Below the pieces are notes generated by a model. It saw nothing but the letters and a program-made list of their open reading frames with translations. It did no database searches and was not told where the DNA came from. Shown here one piece after another: positions 55,138 through 64,000 of a stretch of DNA of 64,000 nt. Positions within the stretch are counted from its first letter, which is position 1. Every line of letters begins with the position of its first letter. Made by a program: the position numbers and the translations under genes. Source of the stretch: Ariolimax columbianus (Eukaryota > Mollusca > Gastropoda > Stylommatophora > Arionidae); the NCBI GenBank assembly GCA_036924085.1, contig JAVGWX010000025.1, positions 28,628,450-28,692,449 on the forward strand, in the 5' to 3' direction.

Positions 55138-55599
55138 TACTGTTCGTCCGTTGATTAGTAGTATCAAGCTAGATCCCTCGGAGGATCAGACTACGGTTCA
55201 GGGGGGAGGGGTATCCATAATGTATCAAGTAAATTTGATGAATATATTCCCCACTCTACTGAAGTAGGTACATTGGAGATTAGCAGGTCAGTCAATTTTA
55301 GATAGAATAACTAAATTACAGCACATAGTTTTGTCATGGTAAATAGCTTTACTCAAATGTCTAAATTGTGCGGATTTTCTCCGAAGCACAGCGGAATGGG
55401 ATTTTACGGACTGGGTATCCAGGGTTCAAATTGTTCAATTCTTAAACCAGCATAACAACATTAATTCCTACATTGTGTTTCCAATGTCAATATTGTTCCT
55501 TATTAGAAACACATAAGAGTAAGATCCAGAGCTGTGAGATGCGCTGTGTGAGAAGTGCAGCCGGAAATTCAATCCGTGACTAAATCCGCAACACCACGC
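55138..55599. other. Intron 7 segment with part of a dispersed repeat
   Basis: 55315..55435 is an inverted relative of 37446..37778. The rest is unassigned. Confidence 0.35.
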
Positions 55600-56571
55600 T
55601 GAGGCAGACAGTGGGGACAAACCCAGTTAGTGCCTACATCGACTTCCAACCAATCAAGTGGTTTAGTCATTTAGTCAGAATACATTATAACCAGCCTGAG
55701 TCGAGAGCATATCATATGCAGGTCTCCGGTCCACGAGCAAGAGGCAAACCACGACGTCGGTGGATCAAGGGTGCCTCTGATACTCTCCGGAAGTTAACCT
55801 TTAGCACGCCAGCAGTTTTTTGAAAAAATTTGACCTAATTAATTTTCTGAATTTCTCGCTTTGGTAGTCGTCTTAGAAAATTGTTAATTTTTATTATTGT
55901 TTGTCAATAAATATAATTTTCTGGCGTGTAGACACACAATAGCATAACGAACATGTGAGTGTTATTGTTTTTGTTGTGTGTTTGTTAGTTTTTAAGATTC
56001 AAAACGATGAAGTTGAAAATTTTTGAAAATCTCAGAAAAAATTTGGACTCGACCACTAGGCCTAGTCGCTTCGATAGAAAACCATGGAAACCACAATAAC
56101 GTATCGATACTGTGTTTACAATATCGACACAACTGTTAGTTTCCAATTCAAACGTAGTTCTTTCATCTGAACAAACAAAATAAACAGATCTACTCGATAA
56201 AGATCTTTCCCAACAACCTACTTCCCCTTTCGCTAAAAGTCGGCTTGCTCCAAACGGCGTATACAAAATTAAAACTGATCAAAAGCCATTTGTAATCGAA
56301 CATACGATACTTTAACCGGCAAAATATCGTGTATATATGGAGGGCGTATTCAGCAGTAAAAAATGGCTGTCGGGAGTGACTCCGTTCGAAAAATTTTTTT
56401 TTTTTCCCATACACCGTTTTTGTAGGCCGAGTTGGTTAGAAGGGATCGGACATAGCATGCGTAAGGTTAAACGACACCACGAGCCTCCCACTTGGCGATA
56501 ATAAGAAATCTATGCAGCCCACCTCTCTGCAACGCGTCATCGCTAGGACAGAAGAAGAAGCAGAAGAATAA
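55600..56571 (+). mobile_element. LINE C-terminal fragment split by a TTAA MITE
   Basis: Left part (55600..55797) reads SRAYHMQVSGPRARGKPRRR, WIKGASDTLRKL. Right part (56471..56571) reads NDTTSLPLGDNKKSMQ, LQRVIARTEEEAEE and stops at TAA (56569..56571). Removing 55798..56470 and one TTAA leaves a single frame across the join. RGRPRRRW and the Glu-rich C-terminus are LINE post-RT features; same family as 47111..47280. Confidence 0.75.
55794..56470 (+). mobile_element. TTAA-flanked piggyBac-like MITE, copy 3
   Basis: TTAACCTTTAGCACGCC at the left and GCATGCGTAAGGTTAA at the right, 677 bp. Interior nearly matches copy 1 (CTAGGCCTAGTCGCTTCGAT; ACTTCCCCTTTCGCTAAAAG). Confidence 0.88.
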
Positions 56572-56621
56572 AGTTAAGGCAAGAAAGTTCAGAAATAGAT
56601 GGAAACCACCCTTAGATCAAC

Positions 56622-56901
56622 ACAGATGAGAAATTGATGAATTTTTGTTGTTGTTGTGTTCGCCTTATTTCTGTATTCCCCAAAGCGGGTGTGCGTTGCA
56701 CTGTGGTTTTTATTTTGCGCCTGTCGGCCCAGTGTATCCGACTTCAGCATGCATTTTATGTAAGGGTCTGCTTCCTCCTGCATTTCCTAAGGGTTTGCTT
56801 CCCCGGGGTAACGGCCAGTGCTGTGATGGGATCGAATCCAGCACCTTCGGATTGTGAGCCATGCCACTTAACCACTAGGCCATGCCGTCCCCCAGATGAG
56901 A
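56622..56901 (-). mobile_element. SINE-A copy
   Basis: Body about 56632..56892, with CAGATGAGA on both sides (56623, 56893). Minus strand head GGGGACGGCATGGCCTAGTG. The tail side carries GTTGTTGTTGTG instead of poly-T, i.e. a (CAA)n tail rather than poly-A. Confidence 0.85.
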
Positions 56902-57102
56902 GATAAAAAAAAGCTAAAAACAATGAGATTGTACTAGAGCCATGTTACTAGAAAAGGTTGTTGTTCTTGTTCATTGCCCATAATGAGTGTGTTCACTTTC
57001 TTGTCAATGGCCTATGCACCGAGAGGAACGTGAGGCTTTTGATATTTTATTGTATTTTATATTGAGTTGTGTTAAGTAGCAAATTTGTTTTTGCAATTTC
57101 AG

Positions 57103-57171
57103 GAAAGTTTTCCACTACAGAAAGTGAATCCTCGTATGTCTCGCAAACATCTTCACAAGCAGACAAATTAG
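57103..57171 (+). CDS. Host gene, exon 8
   Basis: Acceptor TTTGTTTTTGCAATTTCAG|G and donor AAATTAG|GTATGT. 69 bp, phase 1 in and out: (G)KFSTTESESSYVSQTSSQAD, KL. Phases match exons 7 and 9. Symmetric, so it could be skipped without a frameshift. Confidence 0.75.
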   Translation, partial: ESFPLQKVNPRMSRKHLHKQTN

Positions 57172-57329
57172 GTATGTTTATTGTTGTAGTTTGTTTTTTG
57201 TCTCAGGTATTAAAACTCTTGACCCTTACGACTCCACACACAAAAAGTATGTTAATTCCCTGGAGCCGTTTCATTTTTCAGCACGTCGGGTTTAAAAAAC
57301 AAAATTTGATTTTGTGTAAAAGATTTCGT

Positions 57330-57628
57330 CACGCCATGCTGCGCATAGGAAATATGGTATTAGACCCATATTATTTTGTAACTCACGGCACTTAGTGGAG
57401 GATGTGATCAGCATCACGCCGGCCGCCTTTACTTCCCAGACTGAACTGGCACCCATTTAAGACTGGGTCAACCCGGGAGCCGTTACATTTTATGTAAGGG
57501 TCTGCTTCCTTCTGCATTTTCCAAGGGTTTGCTTCCCTGGGGTAACAACCAGTGCTGTCATGGGGATCGAACCCAGCACCTTCGGATTGTGAGCCGTGTC
57601 ATTGAACCACTATCCAACACCGTCCCCC
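57330..57628 (-). mobile_element. Chimeric SINE: SINE-A head joined to SINE-B body
   Basis: On the minus strand, 57628..57489 is the SINE-A tRNA head and front body (GGTTCGATCCCC, AGGAAGCAGACCCTTACAT). At AAAATGTAACGGCTCCCG it switches to the SINE-B body (57488..57330: GGGTTGACCCAG, GCGTGATGCTGATCACATCC, AATAATATGGG). The SINE-B tRNA head is absent. Confidence 0.7.
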
Positions 57629-57850
57629 TAGTTGAGCGATGAAAGTGAAACTAAATCTACTGACGAAGGGGGCGGTGCCCTCTTTTGTTTCAAGCAATGG
57701 TATCAACAGTTCACAAATTCAGTAAAGGTTTAAGATCCTCCACAGCCATATTAGTGTGTATAATTGAAATGTGTGTCGTCTATATATATTTAACCCTACC
57801 AGACCTAAGGCCCTGAACCCAACTGTGCCCCATTCCTGGGTTCCAGAGCA

Positions 57851-58529
57851 TTAACCTGTAGCACGCCCTTGTCCGTTCTCTTTGAACCAGCTCGGCCTGC
57901 AAAAACGGTGTGCGGAAAAATTTTTTTTTTTTTTGAACGGAGTCACTCCTGACAGCCATTTTTTACTGCTGGCTACGCCCTCCATATATACACAATATTT
58001 TGCAGGTTAAAGTATCGTGTGTTCGATTACAAATGGCTTTTGAACAGTTTTAATTTTGTATACGCCGTTTGGAGCAAGCCGACTTTTTGCGAAAGGGGAA
58101 GTAGGTTGTTGAGAAAGATTTTTATCGCGTAGATCTGTTTATTTTGTTTGTTTAAATGAAAGAACTACGTTTGAATTGGAAACTAACAGTTGTGGCGATA
58201 TTGTAAACACAGTATCGATACGTTGTTGTGGTTTCCATGGTTTTCTATCGAAGCGACTAGGCCTAGTGGTCGAGTCCAAATTTTTCCCGAGATTTTCATA
58301 AATTTTCAACTTCATCTTTTTAAATCTCAAAAACTAACAAACATACAACAAAAACAATAACACCCACATGTTCGTTATGCTATTGTGTATCTACACGCCA
58401 GAAAATCATATTTATTGACAAACAAACATAAAAGTTACAAATTTTGAAAGACGACTACCACAGCGACTAATTAAGAAAATTAATTAGGTCAAATTTTTTT
58501 CAAAAATAATGTGGAGTGCGTAAGGTTAA
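57851..58529 (-). mobile_element. TTAA-flanked piggyBac-like MITE, copy 4 (nested)
   Basis: TTAACCTGTAGCACGCC to GGAGTGCGTAAGGTTAA, 679 bp, inside the larger piggyBac-like element 57 bp from its left end. Interior matches copies 1 and 3 inverted. Confidence 0.85.
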
Positions 58530-58619
58530 AGAGAAAAAAACCAACATGATATAGAAAAATGTTAATTACATGCAAACAAGTGGTTAGAATAAGATGTAAC
58601 TTGGAGACATTGTAGAAAA

Positions 58620-58968
58620 TAGGTTTACCTTTCATCTAGCGTCAATATTCCACCTTTGTGTGCCAATCCACCCAGAAAAAGGCCAAGAATCTGTCTCGAG
58701 TCATAAAACATTTTGAAATCCGGGAGTAAACACAACAAAGAGCCCTCATTTGTCCAATAATCCTGATAACTGGGCTTTATACATGAGTATTCCGTATAGA
58801 TCCTCAGTCCAAGAAAAGCCTTCATCTCATCACTCGAGCTCTCACTGTCTGTTTCACTTGAACAGAGTCTGAATCAACCAAATTATTGATCACCTGTTGG
58901 ACTGTCATAAGCCTAGACTTACTTTTCTTTCCTGTTGAAGTGCTTGGTTCATCAGCCGCTCGTTTCAT
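58620..58968 (-). pseudogene. piggyBac-type transposase N-terminal remnant
   Basis: Minus strand from ATG at 58968: MKRAADEPSTSTGKKSKSRL, MTVQQVINNLVDSDS, then a frameshift, and (SSSDE)MKAFLGLRIYTEYSCIKPSY, QDYWTNEGSLLCLLPDFKMF, YDSRQILGLFLGG. The acidic Ser-rich N-terminus and the KAFLGL...YW motif are typical of piggyBac/PGBD transposases (DDE_Tnp_1_7). At least one frameshift and loss of about 450 residues make it dead. Confidence 0.7.
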
Positions 58969-59195
58969 TGTCAATTTTCAGAATTTGTTCACGTTAAACC
59001 CCACCAAATCAATTCAAACATGGGGGCAGCCATTTGCAATGACTAATCACGAGGATTAACCACGATTGGTTGGTTATTTTTAGATTCTGACGCATATTAT
59101 GACATACTATCCAAATTACCGAAAATTAGGTCCAGCGGTTTAGCGGCAATTAAGGAAATTACCGATAATTAGGTACAGCGGAGTGGTAGGGTTAA

Positions 59196-59417
59196 TGCGG
59201 CAGGAACGTCTTGGTGAGCGTATACTGTAAACACTCACGCTGATGTTGATTGGTGCTTTTATTTTTGAGCACGTTTTCAACTTCACGGCGTGTCTTCTGT
59301 AAAATATGAATACCGTGAAAACAACTGGTCCAAATTAGGTGCAACTATCAGATCATCGTCGATTACCGGCAATGGAAAGTCGTTATGTTTTTCTGGAATT
59401 TTTTTCTTCATAATTTT
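59196..59417. other. Intron 8 segment, nothing recognised
   Basis: Contains no visible exon or repeat. Confidence 0.35.
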
Positions 59418-59772
59418 ACAAAATAAAAACAGGATCAAAATGCTGAGCAGCGCATGAGCTGCAGCGGTCAGCGACCCATAGCTGACTGTTAGCGTCAGGG
59501 CCAGCGAACCAGAGCTGCCAAGACCCTTCTACACCTCCATGCGGTGATCCTGGATAACAGGAGGGCAGACTGGCTAGGGAGAAGGGATTGAAGAGGGAAT
59601 GCTAACCCGATACTCAAAAAATGCTTGCTGAAGTCGGATGTGTTGGACCGAAAGGTAAACTACGACACAACACATTCTGTTCTCCAGACTACATTCTGCT
59701 ACTTAAGCCCTTTCAGGGTTTGAAAGCGGGAGATTGAGAGCGAACGAAGCCAAGCCAAGCCAAAAATAAAAG
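59418..59772 (+). mobile_element. SINE-D copy
   Basis: Body about 59430..59762: GATCAAAATGCTGAGCAGCG to GAACGAAGCCAAGCCAAGCC. AAAATAAAA occurs on both sides (59419, 59763), a possible 9 bp TSD. Internal loss near GTAAACTACGACAC. The end shows a short (CCAAG)n tail. Confidence 0.85.
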
Positions 59773-59854
59773 CGATTATGCAACTATAATTATTCATACA
59801 CAAATGTTCACCTCCATTTACAAAATATATGTATTCCATTTAATTTTGGCCTCT

Positions 59855-60125
59855 TCTTCTTCTTCTTCTTTGCGTTCAGGATCTTTTGGTCATGCTTTAT
59901 CTGCAGGCCAGTCGCCATGATGAAGTCTTCACCAGGTTGGAGCGGCTGCCCCACAGCTTTTGTCTCAGCTCCGCAGCACCCTCTGGTCAGGTCTGGCATC
60001 TCATTTCCCTATAGATTGGGCATTCTTGTAGAATATGCTCAGGGTTCTAGCCTCTTGTTCCACATGGGCACTCATTGGTGTGTGAGATCTTCAGTCGGTA
60101 TAGATGTTCTAGTAGTCTGAATTCT
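59855..60125 (-). mobile_element. LINE C-terminal fragment with (GAA)n tail
   Basis: Minus strand, shifted frames: SIPTEDLTHQ, VPMWNKRLEP, GNEMPDLTRGCCGAETKAV and (T)ATGLQIKHDQKILNAK before a GAAGAAGAAG tail at 59857..59869. Same family as 45214..45325. Confidence 0.65.
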
Positions 60126-60294
60126 GGCAACATTGTGAACAGTTTGGTAAATAATATATGTGTTACTTCAGTGAACTTTTATTGTAGATAACAGATCACA
60201 CCTAAGTGATGCTGTGTTTGAGTTTTTACATCAGAACAAAATGGTGTCCAGAGGTCCAAAATGTTTGGGGGTGAATGAGTTAAATAACGATTCT
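60126..60294. other. Intron 8 segment ending in a TTAA-type terminus
   Basis: GGGGGTGAATGAGTTAA at 60268..60284 looks like a piggyBac-type element end. No partner was found within a plausible distance. Confidence 0.3.
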
Positions 60295-60550
60295 GGGGAC
60301 GGCATGGCATGGCCTAGTGGTTAAGTGACACGGCTCACAACCGGAAGATGCTGGGTTTGATCCCCATCACAGCACCAGCCGTTACCCTGGGGAAACAAAC
60401 CCTTAGAAAATGCAGGAGGAAGCAGGCCCTTAAATAAAATGCATGCTGAAGTCGGATGCACTGGGCCGACAGGCACAATATAAAAACCACAGTGCAAGGC
60501 ACACCACCTTGGGGATTAGAGAAATAAGGCGAACGCCAAAAAAAAAAAAA
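60295..60550 (+). mobile_element. SINE-A copy
   Basis: Head GGGGACGGCATGGCATGGCC (with a GCATG duplication), B box TGGGTTTGATCCCC, poly-A tail at 60537..60550. It ends 68 bp before exon 9. Possible short TSD AAATAAC. Confidence 0.85.
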
Positions 60551-60618
60551 TAACCATTTGTGATCTATTTACTGACTTCCCCTTGTGTAGTTCTAAAGCA
60601 CTGTTATCTTCTATCCAG

Positions 60619-60830
60619 GGAGTCATTCTCACAGCTCCGGAGCAGATGCAGAAGATGAGCAGTCCAGCAGTTTTCAATTTGCTAACGTCCCATCCCGGGC
60701 GGTGGCTGCCTCCACGGCTGTAGATCCCGGAGCTGGCGGCTGCGAGACCAACAGGGGCCCGAACCGCATGTGCACATGGGCCATGAAGGGAAGTCGGTAC
60801 CCGGGCAGGATTTGTTTGGAGGCACTGCAG
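60619..60830 (+). CDS. Host gene, exon 9
   Basis: Acceptor TTATCTTCTATCCAG|GGAGTC and donor GCACTGCAG|GTAAAA. Phase 1 in, phase 0 out: (G)SHSHSSGADAEDEQSSSFQF, ANVPSRAVAASTAVDPGAGG, CETNRGPNRMCTWAMKGSRY, PGRICLEALQ. The C-terminal part is less disordered-looking (Cys, Trp, aromatic residues). Confidence 0.8.
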
Positions 60831-60885
60831 GTAAAAGTGTTTTCTGCACGAGTACTGTATGCCCATGTATTTGTTGGGGCCTGAA

Positions 60886-62270
60886 AAACTATTTCCTCTG
60901 TAATACAGATTGATATTAATCCCCATGTATCTTTGAAAAATATCTATAGGCTCCGGGATCTTGGAGCAGTCCTCTTTTGTGTAGACTGTGCCAAAGTACT
61001 GATTGAGTAGATTAGCTGCCTCCCTATTCTCACTTATTATTTTCCCTGTACTGTCTATGAGAGGGCCTACTTTGTCTTTCGTTCTTTGTTTATTTCTAAC
61101 ATAAGAAAAAAAGCTTTTACTGTCAGTCTTGATTCTCTGAGCAAGTTTTTTTTTCAAAGTCTATTTTTGCTGTTTTATTCACTTTTTGAGATATGTTCTG
61201 CTTGTCCAAATATTTTACATATGTTTCTTTTGATTTACCTGCCTCTATATATTTTTTCCATGCTTTATTTTTCGCTCTTCTACATTTCACTACAAATCTA
61301 GTTATCCACTTTTTACGCTTGGGGTTTACCTCCCTACATGGAACACATTCCTCTTTTAGCTTTTCTAGAACTGTTTTAAAACTCGAACTCTTGTTCAACA
61401 TCTGTTCCTACGACAATATCTTCCCAGATTATGTGGCTCGCTGCCTCTTTCATCTTCTTAACATCTGCCTTAGAGTAGTCGTATGTTCGCGTGTTTATGT
61501 TTACTTCTTTCCCTGCTATAAGATCCCAACGGATGATTTGATGGTCACTTGAGCCAAACAGTTCCTCAATGGTAACGTTTTCAATCATAATTTCCTCTGT
61601 AGTAAAAACTAACTCGAGTGTGTTTTTGTCTCTGAATTAAAAAATTGTCAGTTATGCACTTAACCAAAGGTTTTGACTCTACGAGTTCTTCTGCCATATC
61701 CCATTTTATTTCTGGAAAGTTGAAATCTCCCATTAATAATAATTTCCCTTTACTTGCCTTTGCTATGCTACTAATCAGCTCCTCATCTTTCTCTTTTTTG
61801 ACTTGATGGACATCTATAGCATACTCCAATCACAGTTTTTTCATCCCCACTTTCTTTTTCTTCCCACACACTTTCAATTTGTACAGTATAATAAAATGCC
61901 ACCTCCCTTATCTTTCCTTAACATTGTATATCCCTCTATTTCAAGTTCACTATCTGCAATGTCCTCATATGCCCATGATTCTGTTTATTTTATCTGGTTT
62001 TTCTTCTACATACAGTTCCAATTCTTCTGTTTTATTTACTTTGCTGCTCACATTTGCATAAAAAACATTTTAGTTTGTAATTTTGTAGTTTTTCCACTTT
62101 TTGCTTTTGCAGTATTTTTATTTTTGCTTTTCCACTACTGATCTCAGACTTCCTTGACCCCAACTCTCCTCTTTGACTGCATCCTCTATAGCACCCTTTT
62201 GTAGGCCTCTCTTTAGTCTCATACTTCATAGGCCTTACTAGTTTAAATTTGTAACACAATGATTAAACAT
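60886..62270 (-). mobile_element. CR1-like LINE endonuclease region, degenerate
   Basis: Minus strand in pieces: GKLLLMGDFNFPEIKWDMAE (endonuclease GDFN), IENVTIEELFGSSDHQIIRW (SDH motif), RTYDYSKADVKKMKEAASHI, RRAKNKAWKKYIEAGKSKET, QRIKTDSKSFFSYVRNKQRT, VGPLIDSTGKIISENREAAN, LLNQYFGTVYT. This is the endonuclease to RT-linker order of CR1-type ORF2. Several frameshifts; RT core absent. Lies antisense in intron 9. Confidence 0.85.
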
Positions 62271-62302
62271 TTGCTGCATGCTGTCCTATCTCATTTAGAT
62301 GT

Positions 62303-62381
62303 AAAGAAGAATGTGAGTTAACGAAAGATCTTCCGAGACCAGGTCAGGCGCATATTGTTGCGTTAACTCACGTCCTTCTTT
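62303..62381. repeat. 21 bp inverted repeat (potential hairpin)
   Basis: Left arm AAAGAAGAATGTGAGTTAAC-G (62303..62323) and right arm CGTTAACTCACGTCCTTCTT-T (62361..62381) pair at 19 of 21 positions around a 37 nt loop. Confidence 0.8.
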
Positions 62382-62766
62382 AAACATCATTGTCCAGTTC
62401 TTCGCTGCTGTCTTCGACACACTTTTCTCACCATACACTGCCTGCTTTCTGCGATGAATGTCAACTGGTCAACATCCTTCAGCTGTTAGAAACCGAATCA
62501 CCACTTGCTGATCAACTCTGGACGGATTCTGTATCACACCCGCCATGTTTTCAACGGTCTGCCGAGCAAACTATGATTCGGAGGATAATAAATTTTGCAA
62601 ACTTAATGGTTGGTATGTGCTGTTAACACCAGAAGTGGCATCATCATGCGCATCGTACATATGTTCACTTGTTGCAGCTTGGTCCGGTTTCGTTTGAACA
62701 TGCCTCGTAGTATAGAGAGGAGCCGCAGTTATTTATGCACAGGTCAAAGAAGCAGCAAACCAAACA
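62382..62766. other. Intron 9 segment, nothing recognised
   Basis: About 380 bp without a recognisable repeat or exon. Confidence 0.35.
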
Positions 62767-62990
62767 AGTTTGTAAACCTCTGGCCTAAAGTGGATTACTT
62801 GACCTGACTTATACAAAGGGTAAGTTTGTAAACCTCTGGCCTAAAGTGGATTACTTGACCTGACTTATACAAAGGGTAAGTTTGTAAACCTCTGGCCTAA
62901 AGTGGATTACTTGACCTGACTTATACAAAGGGTAAGTTTGTAAACCTCTGGCCTAAAGTGGATTACTTGACCTGACTTATACAAAGGGTG
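62767..62990. repeat. 56 bp tandem repeat, 4 copies
   Basis: Unit GTTTGTAAACCTCTGGCCTA, AAGTGGATTACTTGACCTGA, CTTATACAAAGGGTAA. The four copies are almost identical, so recently amplified. Ends 38 bp before exon 10. Confidence 0.97.
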
Positions 62991-63028
62991 AGAAATATCC
63001 CAACTTTTAAACTTTGCTTGTTCAACAG

Positions 63029-63149
63029 GAATATCTATCCCAGTCGTCCGGATCTCCAGGCTCGCTTTCACAGAGTGCGGCCTCGCACAAGTTGTCTCCC
63101 ATATGTGCTGCTCTGTTGTCGAGCGGAGAGCTGGAAAAGCATTGCTCAC
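63029..63149 (+). CDS. Host gene, exon 10 (last seen in window)
   Basis: Acceptor TTTGCTTGTTCAACAG|GAAT and donor TGCTCAC|GTAAGA. Phase 0 in, phase 1 out: EYLSQSSGSPGSLSQSAASH, KLSPICAALLSSGELEKHCS. The SPICAALLSSGELEKH stretch faintly recalls zinc-binding CPxC...EL..H segments, but the first Cys is Ser here. I do not assign a domain. The gene continues beyond 64000. Confidence 0.75.
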
Positions 63150-63177
63150 GTAAGATAATAAACTTCCTCACAACCAC

Positions 63178-64000
63178 TAAATCAGTTTCTTCCATTCACT
63201 AAATCAGTTTCTTCCATTCACTAAAATCAGTTTCTTCCATTCACTAAAATCAGTTTCTTCCATTCACTAAAATCAGTTTTCTTCCATCTAGTAAAATCAG
63301 TTTCTTCCATTCACTAAAATCAGTTTCTTCCATTCACTAAAATCAGTTTCTTCCATTCACTAAAATCAGTTTCTTCCATTCACTAAAATCAGTTTTCTTC
63401 CATCTAGTAAAATCAGTTTCTTCCATTCACTAAAATCAGTTTCTTCCATTCACTAAAATCAGTTTCTTCCATTCACTAAAATCAGTTTTCTTCCATCTAG
63501 TAAAATCAGTTTCTTCCATTCACTAAAATCAGTTTCTTCCATTCACTAAAATCAGTTTTCTTCCATCTAGTAAAATCAGTTTCTTCCATTCACTAAAATC
63601 AGTTTTCTTCCATCTAGTAAAATCAGTTTCTTCCATTCACTAAAATTAGTTTTCTTCCATCTAGTAAAATCAGTTTCTTCCATTCCCTAAAATTAGTTTC
63701 CTTCCTTCCAGTAAAATCAGTTTTCTTCCATCTAGTAAAATCAGTTTCTTCCATTCCCTAAAATTAGTTTCCTTCCTTCCAGTAAAATCAGTTTTCTTGC
63801 ATCCAGTAAAATAAGTTTTCTTCCATCCAGTAAAATTAGTTTTCTTCCATCAAGTAAAATCGTTTTTCTCTCATCAAGATAATTTTCTCCCATCCAGTAA
63901 AATCAATTTTCTTTGATTCAATATAATCATTTTCTCCCATCCAGCAAAATCAATTTTATCCCATCCAGTATAATCATTTTCTCCCATCCAGCAAAATCAA
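63178..64000. repeat. 23 bp minisatellite reaching the window edge
   Basis: Unit CACTAAAATCAGTTTCTTCC then ATT; the variants ATCTAGTAAAATCAGTTTTC and CCAGTAAAATCA become dominant to the right, where units are increasingly diverged. Begins about 30 bp after the exon 10 donor. Confidence 0.95.

Larger units (their letters stand above)
57790..59195 (-). mobile_element. piggyBac-like element with internal MITE insertion
   Basis: TTAACCCTACCAGACC at 57790 and GAGTGGTAGGGTTAA at 59181..59195 form short terminal inverted repeats (CCCTACCA/TGGTAGGG) with TTAA duplications. It contains a broken transposase N-terminus (58620..58968, minus) and the MITE copy at 57851..58529. Most of the transposase, including the catalytic Asp residues, is missing. 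Confidence 0.75.

Noticed and set aside
58139..58330. 63 aa minus-strand frame shared with 23304..23495
   Set aside because: It recurs because it lies in the TTAA MITE; the other two copies have it interrupted or altered, and there is no start context, so it is not evidence for a gene.

Overview
The window is eukaryotic nuclear DNA from an invertebrate, most likely a lophotrochozoan and plausibly a mollusc. Evidence: GT-AG introns, tRNA-headed SINEs, several clades of non-LTR retrotransposon, TTAA-flanked piggyBac-like elements, many minisatellites, and an 18S rRNA 5' end of lophotrochozoan type (minus strand, 54046..54462). The phylum is inferred from remembered sequence features, not from a search.

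One host gene spans almost the whole window on the + strand. I assemble ten exons (2804..2919, 6983..7130, 22776..23022, 30583..31920, 44489..44604, 50307..50468, 51079..51253, 57103..57171, 60619..60830, 63029..63149). Their splice phases agree at every junction. They give about 901 codons with no stop, and the gene continues past the right edge. The product is Ser/Thr-rich, polar and probably largely disordered. I recognise no family. Introns range from 0.6 to 15.6 kb and hold everything else described here.

The introns are a graveyard of nested mobile elements. A 3.7 kb I/Nimb-like LINE (39382..43083, minus) keeps endonuclease, reverse transcriptase and RNase H in one frame broken by a single TAG. 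Shorter copies lie at 28170..29297 and 47281..47715. CR1-like and RTE-like 3' fragments are scattered throughout. Four short interspersed families (here SINE-A, B, C, D) recur, several with target-site duplications, including one A/B chimera. Four copies of a ~670 bp TTAA-flanked MITE occur. One of them sits inside a larger piggyBac-like element that keeps a broken transposase N-terminus. An 822 bp TG...CA solo-LTR-like insert splits an RTE fragment.

Tandem arrays cover roughly a third of the window. The largest (7131..18986, 46/51 bp units) begins at the exon 2 splice donor and shows higher-order duplications of 3572 (2136+1436) and 942 bp. Other arrays are at 1..889, 1290..1897 (CTT), 4362..4694, 4908..6178, 18987..20100, 26480..27305, 29483..29670, 32402..34516, 44890..45213, 45521..46305, 49440..49975, 62767..62990 and 63178..64000. 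Several grew out of SINE or LINE sequence. A scrambled rDNA relic (53449..55081) joins a 28S 3' end directly to an 18S 5' end.
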